A stretch of DNA of 12,925 nucleotides from CAZNMF01 sp035547155 (GCA_035547155.1 DASZVJ010000178.1:1-12925); one strand, 5' to 3'. Shown: positions 1 to 7,409, counted from the stretch's first letter. Notes: generated from the letters alone by a model not told the origin. Numbers and translations are program-made.

Positions 1-1713
1 TCGTCGACGCAGCATCCGTCCGAGACGCAGGACGTTGTCGCGCGCGTGCTCGGCCTGCCGCGGCATCGCGTCATCGTGGAGTGCCTGCGCATGGGCGGCG
101 CGTTCGGCGGCAAGGAAGTGCAGGCGAACGTGTATGCGGGCGTCGCGGCGCTCGGCGCGTGGAAGACACGGAGGCCCGTGCGCGTGCGGCTGACACGCGA
201 GCTCGACATCGCGCTCACTGGCAAGCGTCATCCGTACCTCGCGCGGTATGTCGCCGGCTTCAGCTCGGACGGTCGCATCCAGGCGCTGCGGCTGCGTCTC
301 TGGTCCGACGGCGGCTGGAGCCTCGATCTGTCCGAGCCGGTGATGTGGCGCTCGCTCTTCCACTGCGACAACGCGTATCACTTGCCCGCGGTCGAGGCGA
401 TTGGCCGCGTCTGCCGCACGCACAAGACGTCGCAGACCGCCTTTCGCGGCTTCGGCGGCCCGCAGGCGATGGTCGTGATCGAGGAGATCCTGTCGCGTGC
501 GGCCGCGCGTCTGTCGATTCCGCCCGACGCGATCCGCGAGCGCAACTTCTATCGCGAGGACGACACGACGCACTACGGCCAACGCGTCGACGACGCCGAT
601 CGCATCCAGACGATCTGGTCGAGCCTGAAGGTGAGCAGCGCGTTCGAGGCCCGTCGTGCGGAGATCGATCGCTTCAACGCGGCGCATCCGCACACGCGGC
701 GTGGACTGGCGATCACGCCCGTGAAGTTCGGCATCTCGTTCACCGCGACGTTCTACAACCAGGCCGGCGCGCTCGTGCTCGTTTATCGCGACGGCAGTGT
801 GCAGGTGAATCATGGCGGCACGGAGATGGGGCAGGGTCTGTTCACCAAGATCCAGCAAATCGCCGCCGATGCGCTGGGCGTGCCGCTCGATCGCGTACGG
901 CTGATGTCGACGCGCACGGACAAGGTTCCGAATACGTCCGCGACCGCTGCGTCTGCGGGCACAGACCTGAACGGCGCCGCCGTGCTCGACGCGTGCCGGC
1001 AGATTCGCGATCGGTTGCTGCCGGTCGCGGCGACGGCGCTTGGGTGCGACATCAAGGGCGTCACGTTCAATGACGGGCGTGTCACCGGCGCGGGCAAGGT
1101 GATGACGTTCGCGGCGGTGTGCGACGCCGCGTACGTGCAACGGATTCCACTCTTCGCGCAAGGTTACTACCGGACGCCGGATATCTACTTCGATCGCGCG
1201 ACTGGCCGCGGCAAGCCGTTTCACTATTTCGCGTACGGCGCCGCGGTCGCGGAGGTCGAAGTCGACGCGTTCACCGGCGCGTACCGGTTGCTGCGTACTG
1301 ACATCCTGCAGGACGTCGGCGATTCACCGTCGCCGACGATCGATCGCGGCCAGGTCGAAGGCGGATTCGTGCAGGGCGTCGGCTGGCTCACACTCGAAGA
1401 GCTGCTGTGGGATGACCACGGTCGCGTCGCCACCGGCGGCGCGTCGACCTACAAGCTGCCGTCGTGGTCCGACGTGCCCGAGATCTTCCGCGTCGATTTC
1501 CTGCCGCGCGCCACGCAAGCGAACGTCGTCGCCGGCAGCAAGGCCGTCGGCGAGCCACCGCTGATGCTGGCAATCGCGGTGCGTGAGGCGCTGCGGGACG
1601 CGATTCGCGCGTTTGGCGACGGACCCGATCCGCCGCTCGCCAGTCCGCTGACGGCCGAGCGCGTCTTCTTTGCGGTGCAGCACGTGCGGGCGGGACACCC
1701 GATCCGCGCATGA
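1..1713 (+). CDS. xdhB: Xanthine dehydrogenase, molybdopterin-binding subunit (5' partial)
   Basis: Large catalytic subunit that oxidises hypoxanthine to xanthine and xanthine to urate at a molybdenum centre in the cytoplasm. The reading frame is open from base 1 and already in family sequence (SSTQHPSETQ), so the GTG at 46 is internal. About 190 N-terminal residues lie upstream, judged against the usual ~770-residue subunit. Family landmarks: MGGAFGGKE, with the Glu (codon 115-117) matching bovine Glu802; MWRSLFHCDNAY, with the Arg (349-351) matching Arg880, which sets purine orientation; TAFRGFGGPQ; FGISFTATFYNQAGA; GGTEMGQG; TSATAASAGTDLNGA; and AVGEPP, with the catalytic Glu (1552-1554) matching Glu1261. 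All active-site residues visible here are present, so it should be functional. Its TGA overlaps the guaD start (ATGA), indicating coupling. The iron-sulfur/FAD subunit is presumably upstream. The AFRGFGG and Arg880-equivalent signatures point to XDH rather than a CO- or aldehyde-dehydrogenase relative. Confidence 0.95.
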   Translation, partial: SSTQHPSETQDVVARVLGLPRHRVIVECLRMGGAFGGKEVQANVYAGVAALGAWKTRRPVRVRLTRELDIALTGKRHPYLARYVAGFSSDGRIQALRLRLWSDGGWSLDLSEPVMWRSLFHCDNAYHLPAVEAIGRVCRTHKTSQTAFRGFGGPQAMVVIEEILSRAAARLSIPPDAIRERNFYREDDTTHYGQRVDDADRIQTIWSSLKVSSAFEARRAEIDRFNAAHPHTRRGLAITPVKFGISFTATFYNQAGALVLVYRDGSVQVNHGGTEMGQGLFTKIQQIAADALGVPLDRVRLMSTRTDKVPNTSATAASAGTDLNGAAVLDACRQIRDRLLPVAATALGCDIKGVTFNDGRVTGAGKVMTFAAVCDAAYVQRIPLFAQGYYRTPDIYFDRATGRGKPFHYFAYGAAVAEVEVDAFTGAYRLLRTDILQDVGDSPSPTIDRGQVEGGFVQGVGWLTLEELLWDDHGRVATGGASTYKLPSWSDVPEIFRVDFLPRATQANVVAGSKAVGEPPLMLAIAVREALRDAIRAFGDGPDPPLASPLTAERVFFAVQHVRAGHPIRA

Positions 1714-3017
1714 CGGGCGCCGAGCTGATCCGCTCCACGATCTTCCACACGACCGGCGATCCGTACCGCGACTCGCAGACGTTCGTCGCGATCGACGATG
1801 GCGGCCTGCTCGTGCGCGACGGCCGCATCGCCGCGTGCGGCGACTTCGCCGCGGTTCGCGCCGCCCATGCGGACGTGCCGGTGACCGACTGGCGCGGCGG
1901 GTACGTGCTGCCTGGGCTCGTCGACACGCACGTCCACTTTCCGCAGCTACGCGTGATCGGTCATCTCGGCGGCTCGCTGCTCGACTGGCTCGAGCGCGCC
2001 GCGCTGCCGGAGGAAACGCGCATGGCCGACGTGACCTATGCGCGCGACACGGCCCGCCGATTCGTGCGCGCGCTCGTGTCGCACGGGACGACGACCGCGT
2101 CGGTGTTCGGCGCGCACTTCGCACCGGCAACGGCCGAGCTGTTCGACGCCGCCGAGGTCATCGGCATGCGCATCGCGGCCGGACTCGTGTTGTCGGATCG
2201 ACGGCTGCGGCCGGAGTTGCACACGACCGTCGAGACCGCGTATCGCGAATCGACGACGCTGATTGGTCGCTATCACGGGCACGGGCGCGCGTTGTATTCC
2301 GTCACGCCGCGCTTCGCGCTGTCGGCGTCGGAGGCGATGCTCGAAGTCTGTCAGACGCTGATGCGCGAGCAGCCGTCGATTCGCTGTCAGAGTCACATCA
2401 ACGAGCAGCGCGACGAAATCGGCGCGGTCGCGACGCTGTTCCCATGGGCAGAGGACTACCTCGGCGTGTACGAGCGCTTCGGCCTCGTCGGCGACCGCAC
2501 GATCCTCGCGCACGACGTGCACGCGACCGCGTCGGAAATCGAGCGTCTCGCCGACAGCGGCACGACGGTCGCGCATTGTCCGGCGAGCAACGCCGCACTC
2601 GGCAGCGGCATCTTTCCGTTCCGGCGGCATCTCGAGGCCGGAGTACGATGCGCGCTCGGCACGGACGTGGGCGGCGGTGTCGGTTTCGGTGTGCTGAAGG
2701 AGGCGCTGCAGGCGTATCTGATGCAGCGATCGGCGCCGGAGCCGATGGTGCTGACGCCGCCGCATCTGCTGTATCTCGCCACGCGTGCGGGGGCCGAGGC
2801 GCTCGGGCTCGCGCATCTCATCGGTGATTTCGAGACGGGCAAGGCTGCCGATCTCGTGTATCTGCGTCCGCCTGAGGACTCTGTGCTCGCCGATGTGCTG
2901 CGCGGCGCGCGTGATCTCGATCGCGTGCTGTCGGCGCTCATCACGTTGGCCGGCGCCGAGTCGATTCGAGACGTGCGTGTCGACGGCGACGTCGTGTATC
3001 GATCGGAGGTCGCATGA
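1710..3017 (+). CDS. guaD: Guanine deaminase
   Basis: Amidohydrolase that deaminates guanine to xanthine, the substrate of the XDH encoded just before it. The 435-residue length is normal for the family. The N-terminal beta-sandwich leads into LPGLVDTHVHFPQ, whose His74 and His76 are metal ligands; the HFPQ form is characteristic of guanine deaminase. Further landmarks are HGTTTASVF, VTPRFALS (Arg201, guanine contact in the family), SHINE (His229 ligand, Glu232), LAHDVH (His268), AHCPASNAALGSG, and GTDVGGG with Asp319 as the last metal ligand. The start is the ATG inside the xdhB stop (ATGA overlap) and no clear Shine-Dalgarno precedes it, so translation is probably coupled. The stop overlaps uraD in the same way. 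Other chlorohydrolases of this superfamily are the main alternative, but the motif set and context make guanine deaminase strongly preferred. Confidence 0.95.
   Translation: MTGAELIRSTIFHTTGDPYRDSQTFVAIDDGGLLVRDGRIAACGDFAAVRAAHADVPVTDWRGGYVLPGLVDTHVHFPQLRVIGHLGGSLLDWLERAALPEETRMADVTYARDTARRFVRALVSHGTTTASVFGAHFAPATAELFDAAEVIGMRIAAGLVLSDRRLRPELHTTVETAYRESTTLIGRYHGHGRALYSVTPRFALSASEAMLEVCQTLMREQPSIRCQSHINEQRDEIGAVATLFPWAEDYLGVYERFGLVGDRTILAHDVHATASEIERLADSGTTVAHCPASNAALGSGIFPFRRHLEAGVRCALGTDVGGGVGFGVLKEALQAYLMQRSAPEPMVLTPPHLLYLATRAGAEALGLAHLIGDFETGKAADLVYLRPPEDSVLADVLRGARDLDRVLSALITLAGAESIRDVRVDGDVVYRSEVA
3005..3010 (+). promoter_or_regulatory. Ribosome binding site of uraD
   Basis: GGAGGT lies inside the last codons of guaD, a few bases before the ATG at 3014. 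This supports that start and shows that uraD can recruit ribosomes directly as well as through stop/start overlap. Confidence 0.7.
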
Positions 3018-3505
3018 CGATCGGCGAGCTCAATGCGCTCGATCGTCTCGCCTTCGTGGGCGTCGCCGGCGGCGTGTTCGAGCACTCGCCGTGGGTCGCG
3101 GAGCGGGCGTGGCGCCGCCGGCCATTTTCGAACGTCGGCGAGCTGCACGATGTCATGGTCGAGGAAGTCGCCCACGCCACGCGCGCCGAGCAGATCGATC
3201 TGCTGCGTGCGCATCCGGATCTCGGCACGCGCGTTCGCATGAGCACCGCTTCGTCGGCGGAGCAGGCGGGCGCCGGGCTCGACCGCCTCTCCCCAGAAAC
3301 CTACGAGCGGCTCATGCGGCTCAATGCGGCCTATCGCGCGCGATTTGGATTTCCATTCATCCTCGCGGTCAAGGGCGCGACGGTGGACGACGTGCTGTCG
3401 GCCCTCGCGCGCCGAGTCGATGCGGCGGCGGAAGACGAATGGACGGAAGCGCTGGCGCAGGTCGCGCGCATCGCGCGCGGGCGGCTGGACGGCATCGTGC
3501 AGTAA
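3014..3505 (+). CDS. uraD: OHCU decarboxylase
   Basis: Decarboxylates 2-oxo-4-hydroxy-4-carboxy-5-ureidoimidazoline (OHCU) to S-allantoin, the third step of enzymatic urate breakdown after uricase and UraH. The protein is 163 residues, usual for stand-alone UraD, and all-helical in composition. Motifs: HSPWVAERAW (24-33), LLRAHPDLG with His67 at the place of the catalytic His of characterised enzymes, a following S..EQ segment (80-84) whose Glu83 probably matches the second catalytic acid, AGL, and Y..RFGFPFI (107-116). The ATG overlaps the guaD stop and has a GGAGGT upstream. Uricase follows 16 bases after the TAA. OHCU decays spontaneously but without stereocontrol, so having this gene beside uraH fits a pathway committed to S-allantoin. 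No missing key residue was noticed. Confidence 0.94.
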   Translation: MTIGELNALDRLAFVGVAGGVFEHSPWVAERAWRRRPFSNVGELHDVMVEEVAHATRAEQIDLLRAHPDLGTRVRMSTASSAEQAGAGLDRLSPETYERLMRLNAAYRARFGFPFILAVKGATVDDVLSALARRVDAAAEDEWTEALAQVARIARGRLDGIVQ

Positions 3506-3512
3506 TCAGAGC

Positions 3513-3517
3513 GAGGT
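3513..3517 (+). promoter_or_regulatory. Ribosome binding site deciding the uricase start
   Basis: GAGGT sits four bases before the GTG at 3522. That GTG is just upstream of the conserved uricase N-terminus (YYGKGDV), whereas the in-frame ATG at 3324 lies within uraD and would add residues unlike uricase. This site therefore decides the start. Confidence 0.65.
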
Positions 3518-3521
3518 TCAC

Positions 3522-4373
3522 GTGCAGCACTTCGTGAGCGGACTGAAGCGGCACTACTACGGCAAGGGCGACGTCATCGTCTATCGCCTGAATCGGGACG
3601 GACGAACGGCGGCGGGGCAGAGTCCCGTGTTCGGCGCCAGTGTGACGATGCTCATCTACGGTGACGCGTTCTGGCCGACGTACGCGCACGGCGACAACAC
3701 GGGCCTGATCGCCACCGACTCGATGAAGAACTTCATCCAGCGCGAGACCATGGCTTACCCGGGCGGCGATCTCGAGGGCCTCTGCCGGTTTCTCGGCGAG
3801 AAATTTCTGGACCGCTATCCGCAGGTCGAAGGACTCCAGATCTCGGCTGACGAGATTCCGTACGCGCGTCTCGGCGAAAGTGTCGCGTTCGCACCGGCCG
3901 GCCCTGAGCACGCGACGTGCCGGATCGAGCTGACGCGCGGAGACATCGTCGAGGCGACATCCGGGCTGAAGGGGTTCAAGACCGTCCGGCTCGGCGGCAG
4001 CGCGTTCTACGGCTTCGTGCGCGACGAGTACACGACGCTGCCGGATCTGCACGATCGGCCGCTGCACATGTGGCTCGATCTCGAGTGGCAGTACGTCGCG
4101 CCGGATCTCGCCTTCAATGACGGCCGGGCGACGCGGCGTGTACGCGAGATTGTTCTCGACGTGTTGCGGACGTTCGAATCCGGCAGCATCCAGCAGGTCA
4201 TCTATCAGATCGGCACGCGCGTGCTCGCCGACGTGCCGTCAATCGGCGTGGTCGATCTCGAAGCGAACAACCGGACGTGGGATACGATCGCCGAGCGCGG
4301 CGCGGAGCTGGGTGTCTACACCGACGCGCGTCCGCCATATGGATGTTTGGGACTGAGATTGACGCGCGAGTGA
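3522..4373 (+). CDS. pucL: Urate oxidase (uricase)
   Basis: Cofactor-free oxidase converting urate, O2 and water to 5-hydroxyisourate and H2O2. From the GTG at 3522 the protein is 283 residues, close to the bacterial single-domain form. Motifs: YYGKGDV with Lys15 of the catalytic relay; GDNTGLIATDSMKN with Thr65-Asp66 matching Aspergillus Thr57-Asp58; FYGFVRDEYTTLPDLHDR with Arg179 near the Arg176 position; SIQQVIYQ with Gln224 near Gln228; and a C-terminal RPPYG typical of the Bacillus PucL type. The odd point is at residue 251: the sequence reads ANNRTWD where PucL, as I recall it, has NHTW, so Arg replaces the relay His. There is no OHCU decarboxylase fusion as in some Bacillus PucL proteins; here that activity is the separate gene upstream. 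The symbol follows the Bacillus naming. Identity is secure; activity with Arg251 is the uncertain part. Confidence 0.94.
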   Translation: MQHFVSGLKRHYYGKGDVIVYRLNRDGRTAAGQSPVFGASVTMLIYGDAFWPTYAHGDNTGLIATDSMKNFIQRETMAYPGGDLEGLCRFLGEKFLDRYPQVEGLQISADEIPYARLGESVAFAPAGPEHATCRIELTRGDIVEATSGLKGFKTVRLGGSAFYGFVRDEYTTLPDLHDRPLHMWLDLEWQYVAPDLAFNDGRATRRVREIVLDVLRTFESGSIQQVIYQIGTRVLADVPSIGVVDLEANNRTWDTIAERGAELGVYTDARPPYGCLGLRLTRE

Positions 4374-4380
4374 CGGCACT

Positions 4381-4408
4381 CGTAGCCCGTAGCCCGTAGC
4401 CCGTAGCC
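4381..4408 (+). repeat. Heptamer tandem repeat CGTAGCC x4
   Basis: Four exact head-to-tail copies of a 7-bp unit fill most of the 39-base gap between the uricase stop and the uraH ATG at 4413. The array ends four bases before the ATG, so it occupies the place where a Shine-Dalgarno sequence would be, and none is visible otherwise. Confidence 0.95.
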
Positions 4409-4412
4409 TGAT

Positions 4413-4766
4413 ATGGCCCGTCTCACCACTCACGTCCTCGACACCGCCCACGGCGTGCCCGCCGCTGGAGTGGCGATCGACGTACATCTCGTCAAAGGCG
4501 ACATCCGGACGCTCGTCGCGACGGCCACGACGAATGCAGAAGGCCGGTCGACCGCGCCGCTTCTGACCGGCGACACCATCGAGGTCGGCGTCTACGAGTT
4601 GACCTTCCACGTCGCGGACTACTTTCGCCGCGCGGGTGTCGTCCTGACTGCGCCACCATTTCTCGGTGACGTCGTCGTACGCATCGGCGTCGCCGACGCG
4701 CACGGGCACTACCACGTGCCGCTCCTCGTCTCACCGTACGGCTACAGCACGTATCGAGGTACCTAG
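4413..4766 (+). CDS. uraH: 5-Hydroxyisourate hydrolase (transthyretin-like)
   Basis: Hydrolyses 5-hydroxyisourate, the uricase product, to OHCU, the UraD substrate. The 117-residue length is normal for this homotetrameric transthyretin-related enzyme. Diagnostic motifs: LTTHVLDTAHG (4-14) with His7; a TTN.EGR stretch with Arg45; YELTFHVADYF (61-71); PPFLGDVVVRI; HYHVPLL (99-105) with His101; and the C-terminal YSTYRGT. These match the conserved His/Arg/His active-site set, and the terminal YRGS of most members appears as YRGT. There is no signal peptide, so it is cytoplasmic. The ATG at 4413 begins right at the conserved N-terminus but lacks a Shine-Dalgarno, being preceded by a CGTAGCC repeat array; reinitiation after uricase is plausible. 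The TAG overlaps the allC GTG by one base. Confidence 0.96.
   Translation: MARLTTHVLDTAHGVPAAGVAIDVHLVKGDIRTLVATATTNAEGRSTAPLLTGDTIEVGVYELTFHVADYFRRAGVVLTAPPFLGDVVVRIGVADAHGHYHVPLLVSPYGYSTYRGT
4756..4760 (+). promoter_or_regulatory. Ribosome binding site of allC
   Basis: GAGGT lies five bases before the GTG at 4766, within the last codons of uraH. It supports a GTG start overlapping the uraH stop by one base. Confidence 0.6.
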
Positions 4767-6040
4767 TGTTCGAGGCCGAGGCGCGTCGCGTGATCGACTG
4801 GTGTCGCGTGCTGGCGGCGCACTCCGAATCGCCTGCGAACATCACGCGCGTCTGCCTCTCGGATCCGATGCGGCTCGTGCATCGCGATCTCTCTGCGTGG
4901 ATGACGCGTCTCGGCATGACGACGTCGATCGATGCCGCCGGCAATCTCCGCGGCGTCCGTCACGCCATCCCGTCGTCCCCTGGTCCCCTGGTCCCCTCAT
5001 CCCCTGGTCCCCTGGTCCCTCGGTCCCTTGGTCCCTTCTATCTCGCCTCCCATCTCGACACTGTTCCGGACGCCGGCGCGTTCGACGGTGTGCTCGGCGT
5101 GATTTGGGCGCTGGCGGTCGTCGAGAGTCTGCGCGACACGCCGCTGCCGTTCGACGTCGAGGTCATCGGCTTCTCAGACGAAGAGGGCGTCCGCTTTCGT
5201 ACGCCGTTCATCGGCAGCCGCGCGCTCGCCGGCACGCTCGATGACGACCTGCTGTCATGTTGCGACGCTGCCGGTGTGTCGCTTCGTGACGCGCTCGTGC
5301 GATTTGGTGCGGATCCGAGCCAGCGCGATCGCGCGATCGCGCCGGCGAGTGCCATCGGCTATCTCGAATGTCACATCGAGCAAGGGCCGGTCCTCGAGCA
5401 TCTCGAGCGACCGCTCGCCGTGGTCGATCGGATCGCGGGTCAGACGCGCGCCGACGTGACGTTCGTGGGCGCCGCGCGCCACGCCGGCACCACGCCGATG
5501 TCACTGCGTGCGGATGCCGTCGCTGCGGCCGCCGAATGGATCGGCGCTGTGGAAGCGGAGGCGACACGCGTGGATGGAGCCGTCGCGACGTGCGGTCGTG
5601 TCGAGGCGTCGCCAGGCGCGGTGAACGTCATCGCCGGATCCTGCTGCGTGTCGCTCGACGTTCGCCACGCCAGTGACGACACGCGCACGGTGTTGGTCGA
5701 GACACTGCGCTCGCGCGCGCAAGCGATCGCCAGCCGGCGCGGCCTGCACGTCGAATGGACGACGCGCATGGACCAGGCGGCCGTCGCGATGGACGCGTCG
5801 CTGACCGCAGAGCTCGTGCGGGCCGTCGAGTGTTGCGGTCACATCGCCGCGGCCATGACAAGCGGTGCGGGACACGACGCGATGATCGTTGCCACCCGCA
5901 TGCCGGCTGCCATGCTGTTCGTGCGCAGCCCAGGCGGTGTGAGCCATCATCCCGACGAGCGCGTCGTCGAAGGCGACGTCGCAGCGGCGATCGCCGTCGG
6001 CCGTGAGCTCCTGCTCGGCCTCGCGCAGAGGCTCGCATGA
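4766..6040 (+). CDS. allC: Allantoate amidohydrolase (M20 family)
   Basis: Binuclear metal amidohydrolase that splits allantoate to ureidoglycine, CO2 and ammonia. The 424-residue protein shows the M20/AllC landmarks: SHLDTV (His96), GAFDG (Asp107), DEEGVRF (Glu139, Glu140), HIEQGPVLE (His203), ARHAGTTPMSLRADA in the dimerisation lid domain, SGAGHDA, and SHHPDE (His394, His395). All expected metal ligands are visible. N-carbamoyl-amino-acid hydrolases share this fold, but the operon and adjoining allantoinase favour allantoate. The oddity is residues about 69-90, a proline-rich segment (SSPGPLVP twice, then a decayed copy) encoded by an 8-bp tandem repeat. It lies between GNLRG and FYLASH, where other family members have a loop roughly 16 residues shorter. 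The repeat keeps frame as it stands. The stop overlaps the allB ATG (ATGA). Confidence 0.9.
   Translation: MFEAEARRVIDWCRVLAAHSESPANITRVCLSDPMRLVHRDLSAWMTRLGMTTSIDAAGNLRGVRHAIPSSPGPLVPSSPGPLVPRSLGPFYLASHLDTVPDAGAFDGVLGVIWALAVVESLRDTPLPFDVEVIGFSDEEGVRFRTPFIGSRALAGTLDDDLLSCCDAAGVSLRDALVRFGADPSQRDRAIAPASAIGYLECHIEQGPVLEHLERPLAVVDRIAGQTRADVTFVGAARHAGTTPMSLRADAVAAAAEWIGAVEAEATRVDGAVATCGRVEASPGAVNVIAGSCCVSLDVRHASDDTRTVLVETLRSRAQAIASRRGLHVEWTTRMDQAAVAMDASLTAELVRAVECCGHIAAAMTSGAGHDAMIVATRMPAAMLFVRSPGGVSHHPDERVVEGDVAAAIAVGRELLLGLAQRLA
4979..5034 (+). repeat. Octamer tandem repeat CCTGGTCC inside allC
   Basis: Seven 8-bp units run head to tail: four exact CCTGGTCC copies and three variants (CCTCATCC, CTCGGTCC, CTTGGTCC), with a partial unit (CGTCGTCC) just before. 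Since 8 is not divisible by 3, three units make a 24-bp, eight-residue period, read as SSPGPLVP. The tract is in frame as found. Confidence 0.95.
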
Positions 6041-7383
6041 GCACCTGCGTCATCCGCGGCGGGCTCGTCGTCACGTCCACCGGCGCTCGTGACGCTGACG
6101 TCCGGATCGACGGCGAGCGGATCGTCGACGTCGGCGAAGATCTGCCGGGCGGCGGCGTCGAGATCGATGCGCACGGTCTCGTCGTGATGCCCGGTGTCGT
6201 CGACGTCCACGTGCACTTCAACGAGCCTGGGCGGACGGAATGGGAAGGCGCCGCCACGGGGAGCGCCGCGCTGGCCGCCGGCGGCGGGACGACGTTCGTC
6301 GACATGCCGCTGAACTCGACACCCTGTGTGCTCACGGCCGAGGATGTCGATCGCAAGCGCGAAGCGCTCGAAGCGGCGTCGATCGCAGACTTCGGCATCT
6401 GGGGCGGATTGGTGCCTGGGCACGTCGACGATCTCCCGGCAATGGCGCAGCGCGGCGTCATGGGCTTCAAGGCATTCATGTGCGATTCGGGGCTGCCCGA
6501 GTTTCCGCGCGCCGACGATGAGACGCTGCGCGCGGGGATGATTGCGGCGCGCGCGCTTGGACTGCCGATTGCGGTACACGCCGAAAGCGAGACGCTGACG
6601 CGTGCGGCGGCCGCGCGGACGAGCGGCGACGACGCAGCCGCGTTTCTGGCGTCGAGACCGATCGAGGCCGAGCTCGAGGCGATCGCGCGAGCATTGGCGC
6701 TGGCGAAAGAGACCGGCGCCGCGTTGCACGTCGTCCACGTCAGCTCGGGGAAGGGCGTCGCGCTCGCGGCTGAGGCGCGTGCGCGCGGCGTCGACGTGTC
6801 GATCGAGACCTGCCCGCACTATCTGACGTTCACGGCCGACGATCTCGAGCGTCTCGGCGTGATCGCCAAGTGCGCGCCGCCGTTCCGGGATGCCGCCGAG
6901 CGCGAGGCCCTGTGGACCGCCCTCGCAGACGGCACGATCGACGTCGTCGCGTCCGATCACTCGCCGGCGCCGCCATCGATGAGGCCGTCCGGACAATTTC
7001 GTCGCTCGTGGGGCGGTATCGCCGGCGTGCAGTCGACACTCGCGGTGTTGATCGAGCGCGGCTTCCACGAGCGAGGCGTGTCGCTCGACCGTATTGCCGC
7101 GATCGTCGCTGCGATGCCGGCGAGACGGTTTAGAATCGGGCGCAAGGGCGCCATCGCGCCCGGCCGCGACGCCGACCTCGTGCTGGTCGATTTGGCGAAG
7201 ACGCACGTCCTGCGATCCGAGGATCTCCGCCAGCGGCATCCGTCGAGTCCCTATGTCGGTCAGACGTTTCGCGGAATCGTGCGCCGCACGATTCGACGTG
7301 GCGAGACCATCTTCGCGGACGGGCACGTAGCGGCCGCGCGCGGCGGGCGATTTCTGAGGCCGGGCGGGAACGACATTTGCTGA
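6037..7383 (+). CDS. allB: Allantoinase
   Basis: Cyclic amidohydrolase opening the hydantoin ring of allantoin to allantoate. The 448 residues match the E. coli enzyme in length. Motifs: VVDVHVHFNEPGRTEWEG with metal ligands His58 and His60, the NEPGRTEWEG part being specific to allantoinase over dihydropyrimidinase; FVDMPLNSTP; MGFKAFMCDSG with Lys145 as the carbamylated bridging ligand; AVHAESE (His181); HVVHVSSGKG (His234); ETCPHYLTF; AKCAPPFRD; and VASDHSP (Asp307). The catalytic set is complete. The ATG overlaps the allC stop, with AGAGG (6027-6031) five bases before it. It acts before AllC although it is encoded after it. The TGA is followed at once by a GTTCGAA repeat array and then by the DUF3830 gene. 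Confidence 0.96.
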   Translation: MSTCVIRGGLVVTSTGARDADVRIDGERIVDVGEDLPGGGVEIDAHGLVVMPGVVDVHVHFNEPGRTEWEGAATGSAALAAGGGTTFVDMPLNSTPCVLTAEDVDRKREALEAASIADFGIWGGLVPGHVDDLPAMAQRGVMGFKAFMCDSGLPEFPRADDETLRAGMIAARALGLPIAVHAESETLTRAAAARTSGDDAAAFLASRPIEAELEAIARALALAKETGAALHVVHVSSGKGVALAAEARARGVDVSIETCPHYLTFTADDLERLGVIAKCAPPFRDAAEREALWTALADGTIDVVASDHSPAPPSMRPSGQFRRSWGGIAGVQSTLAVLIERGFHERGVSLDRIAAIVAAMPARRFRIGRKGAIAPGRDADLVLVDLAKTHVLRSEDLRQRHPSSPYVGQTFRGIVRRTIRRGETIFADGHVAAARGGRFLRPGGNDIC

Positions 7384-7384
7384 C

Positions 7385-7408
7385 GTTCGAAGTTCGAAGT
7401 TCGAAGTT
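7385..7408 (+). repeat. Heptamer tandem repeat GTTCGAA x3
   Basis: Three exact copies of GTTCGAA (7385-7405) plus a partial GTT start one base after the allB stop. Each unit holds the palindrome TTCGAA. The array ends just before the AGGAG of the next gene and makes up two thirds of the 36-base gap. Confidence 0.95.
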
Positions 7409-7409
7409 T

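Noticed and set aside
3324..3521. Upstream in-frame extension of uricase from the ATG at 3324
   Set aside because: It overlaps uraD and the added residues are Arg/Ser-rich and unlike uricase. The GTG at 3522 has a GAGGT before it and begins at the family N-terminus.
5947..7326. Long open frame of 459 codons on the - strand opposite allB
   Set aside because: Antisense to a complete allantoinase; translation has no family motif and is Arg/His-rich as expected of a GC-rich shadow frame.
4381..7408. Tandem arrays considered as CRISPR or REP elements
   Set aside because: Units are 7-8 bp with no spacers and no conserved hairpin element, so they are simple tandem repeats.
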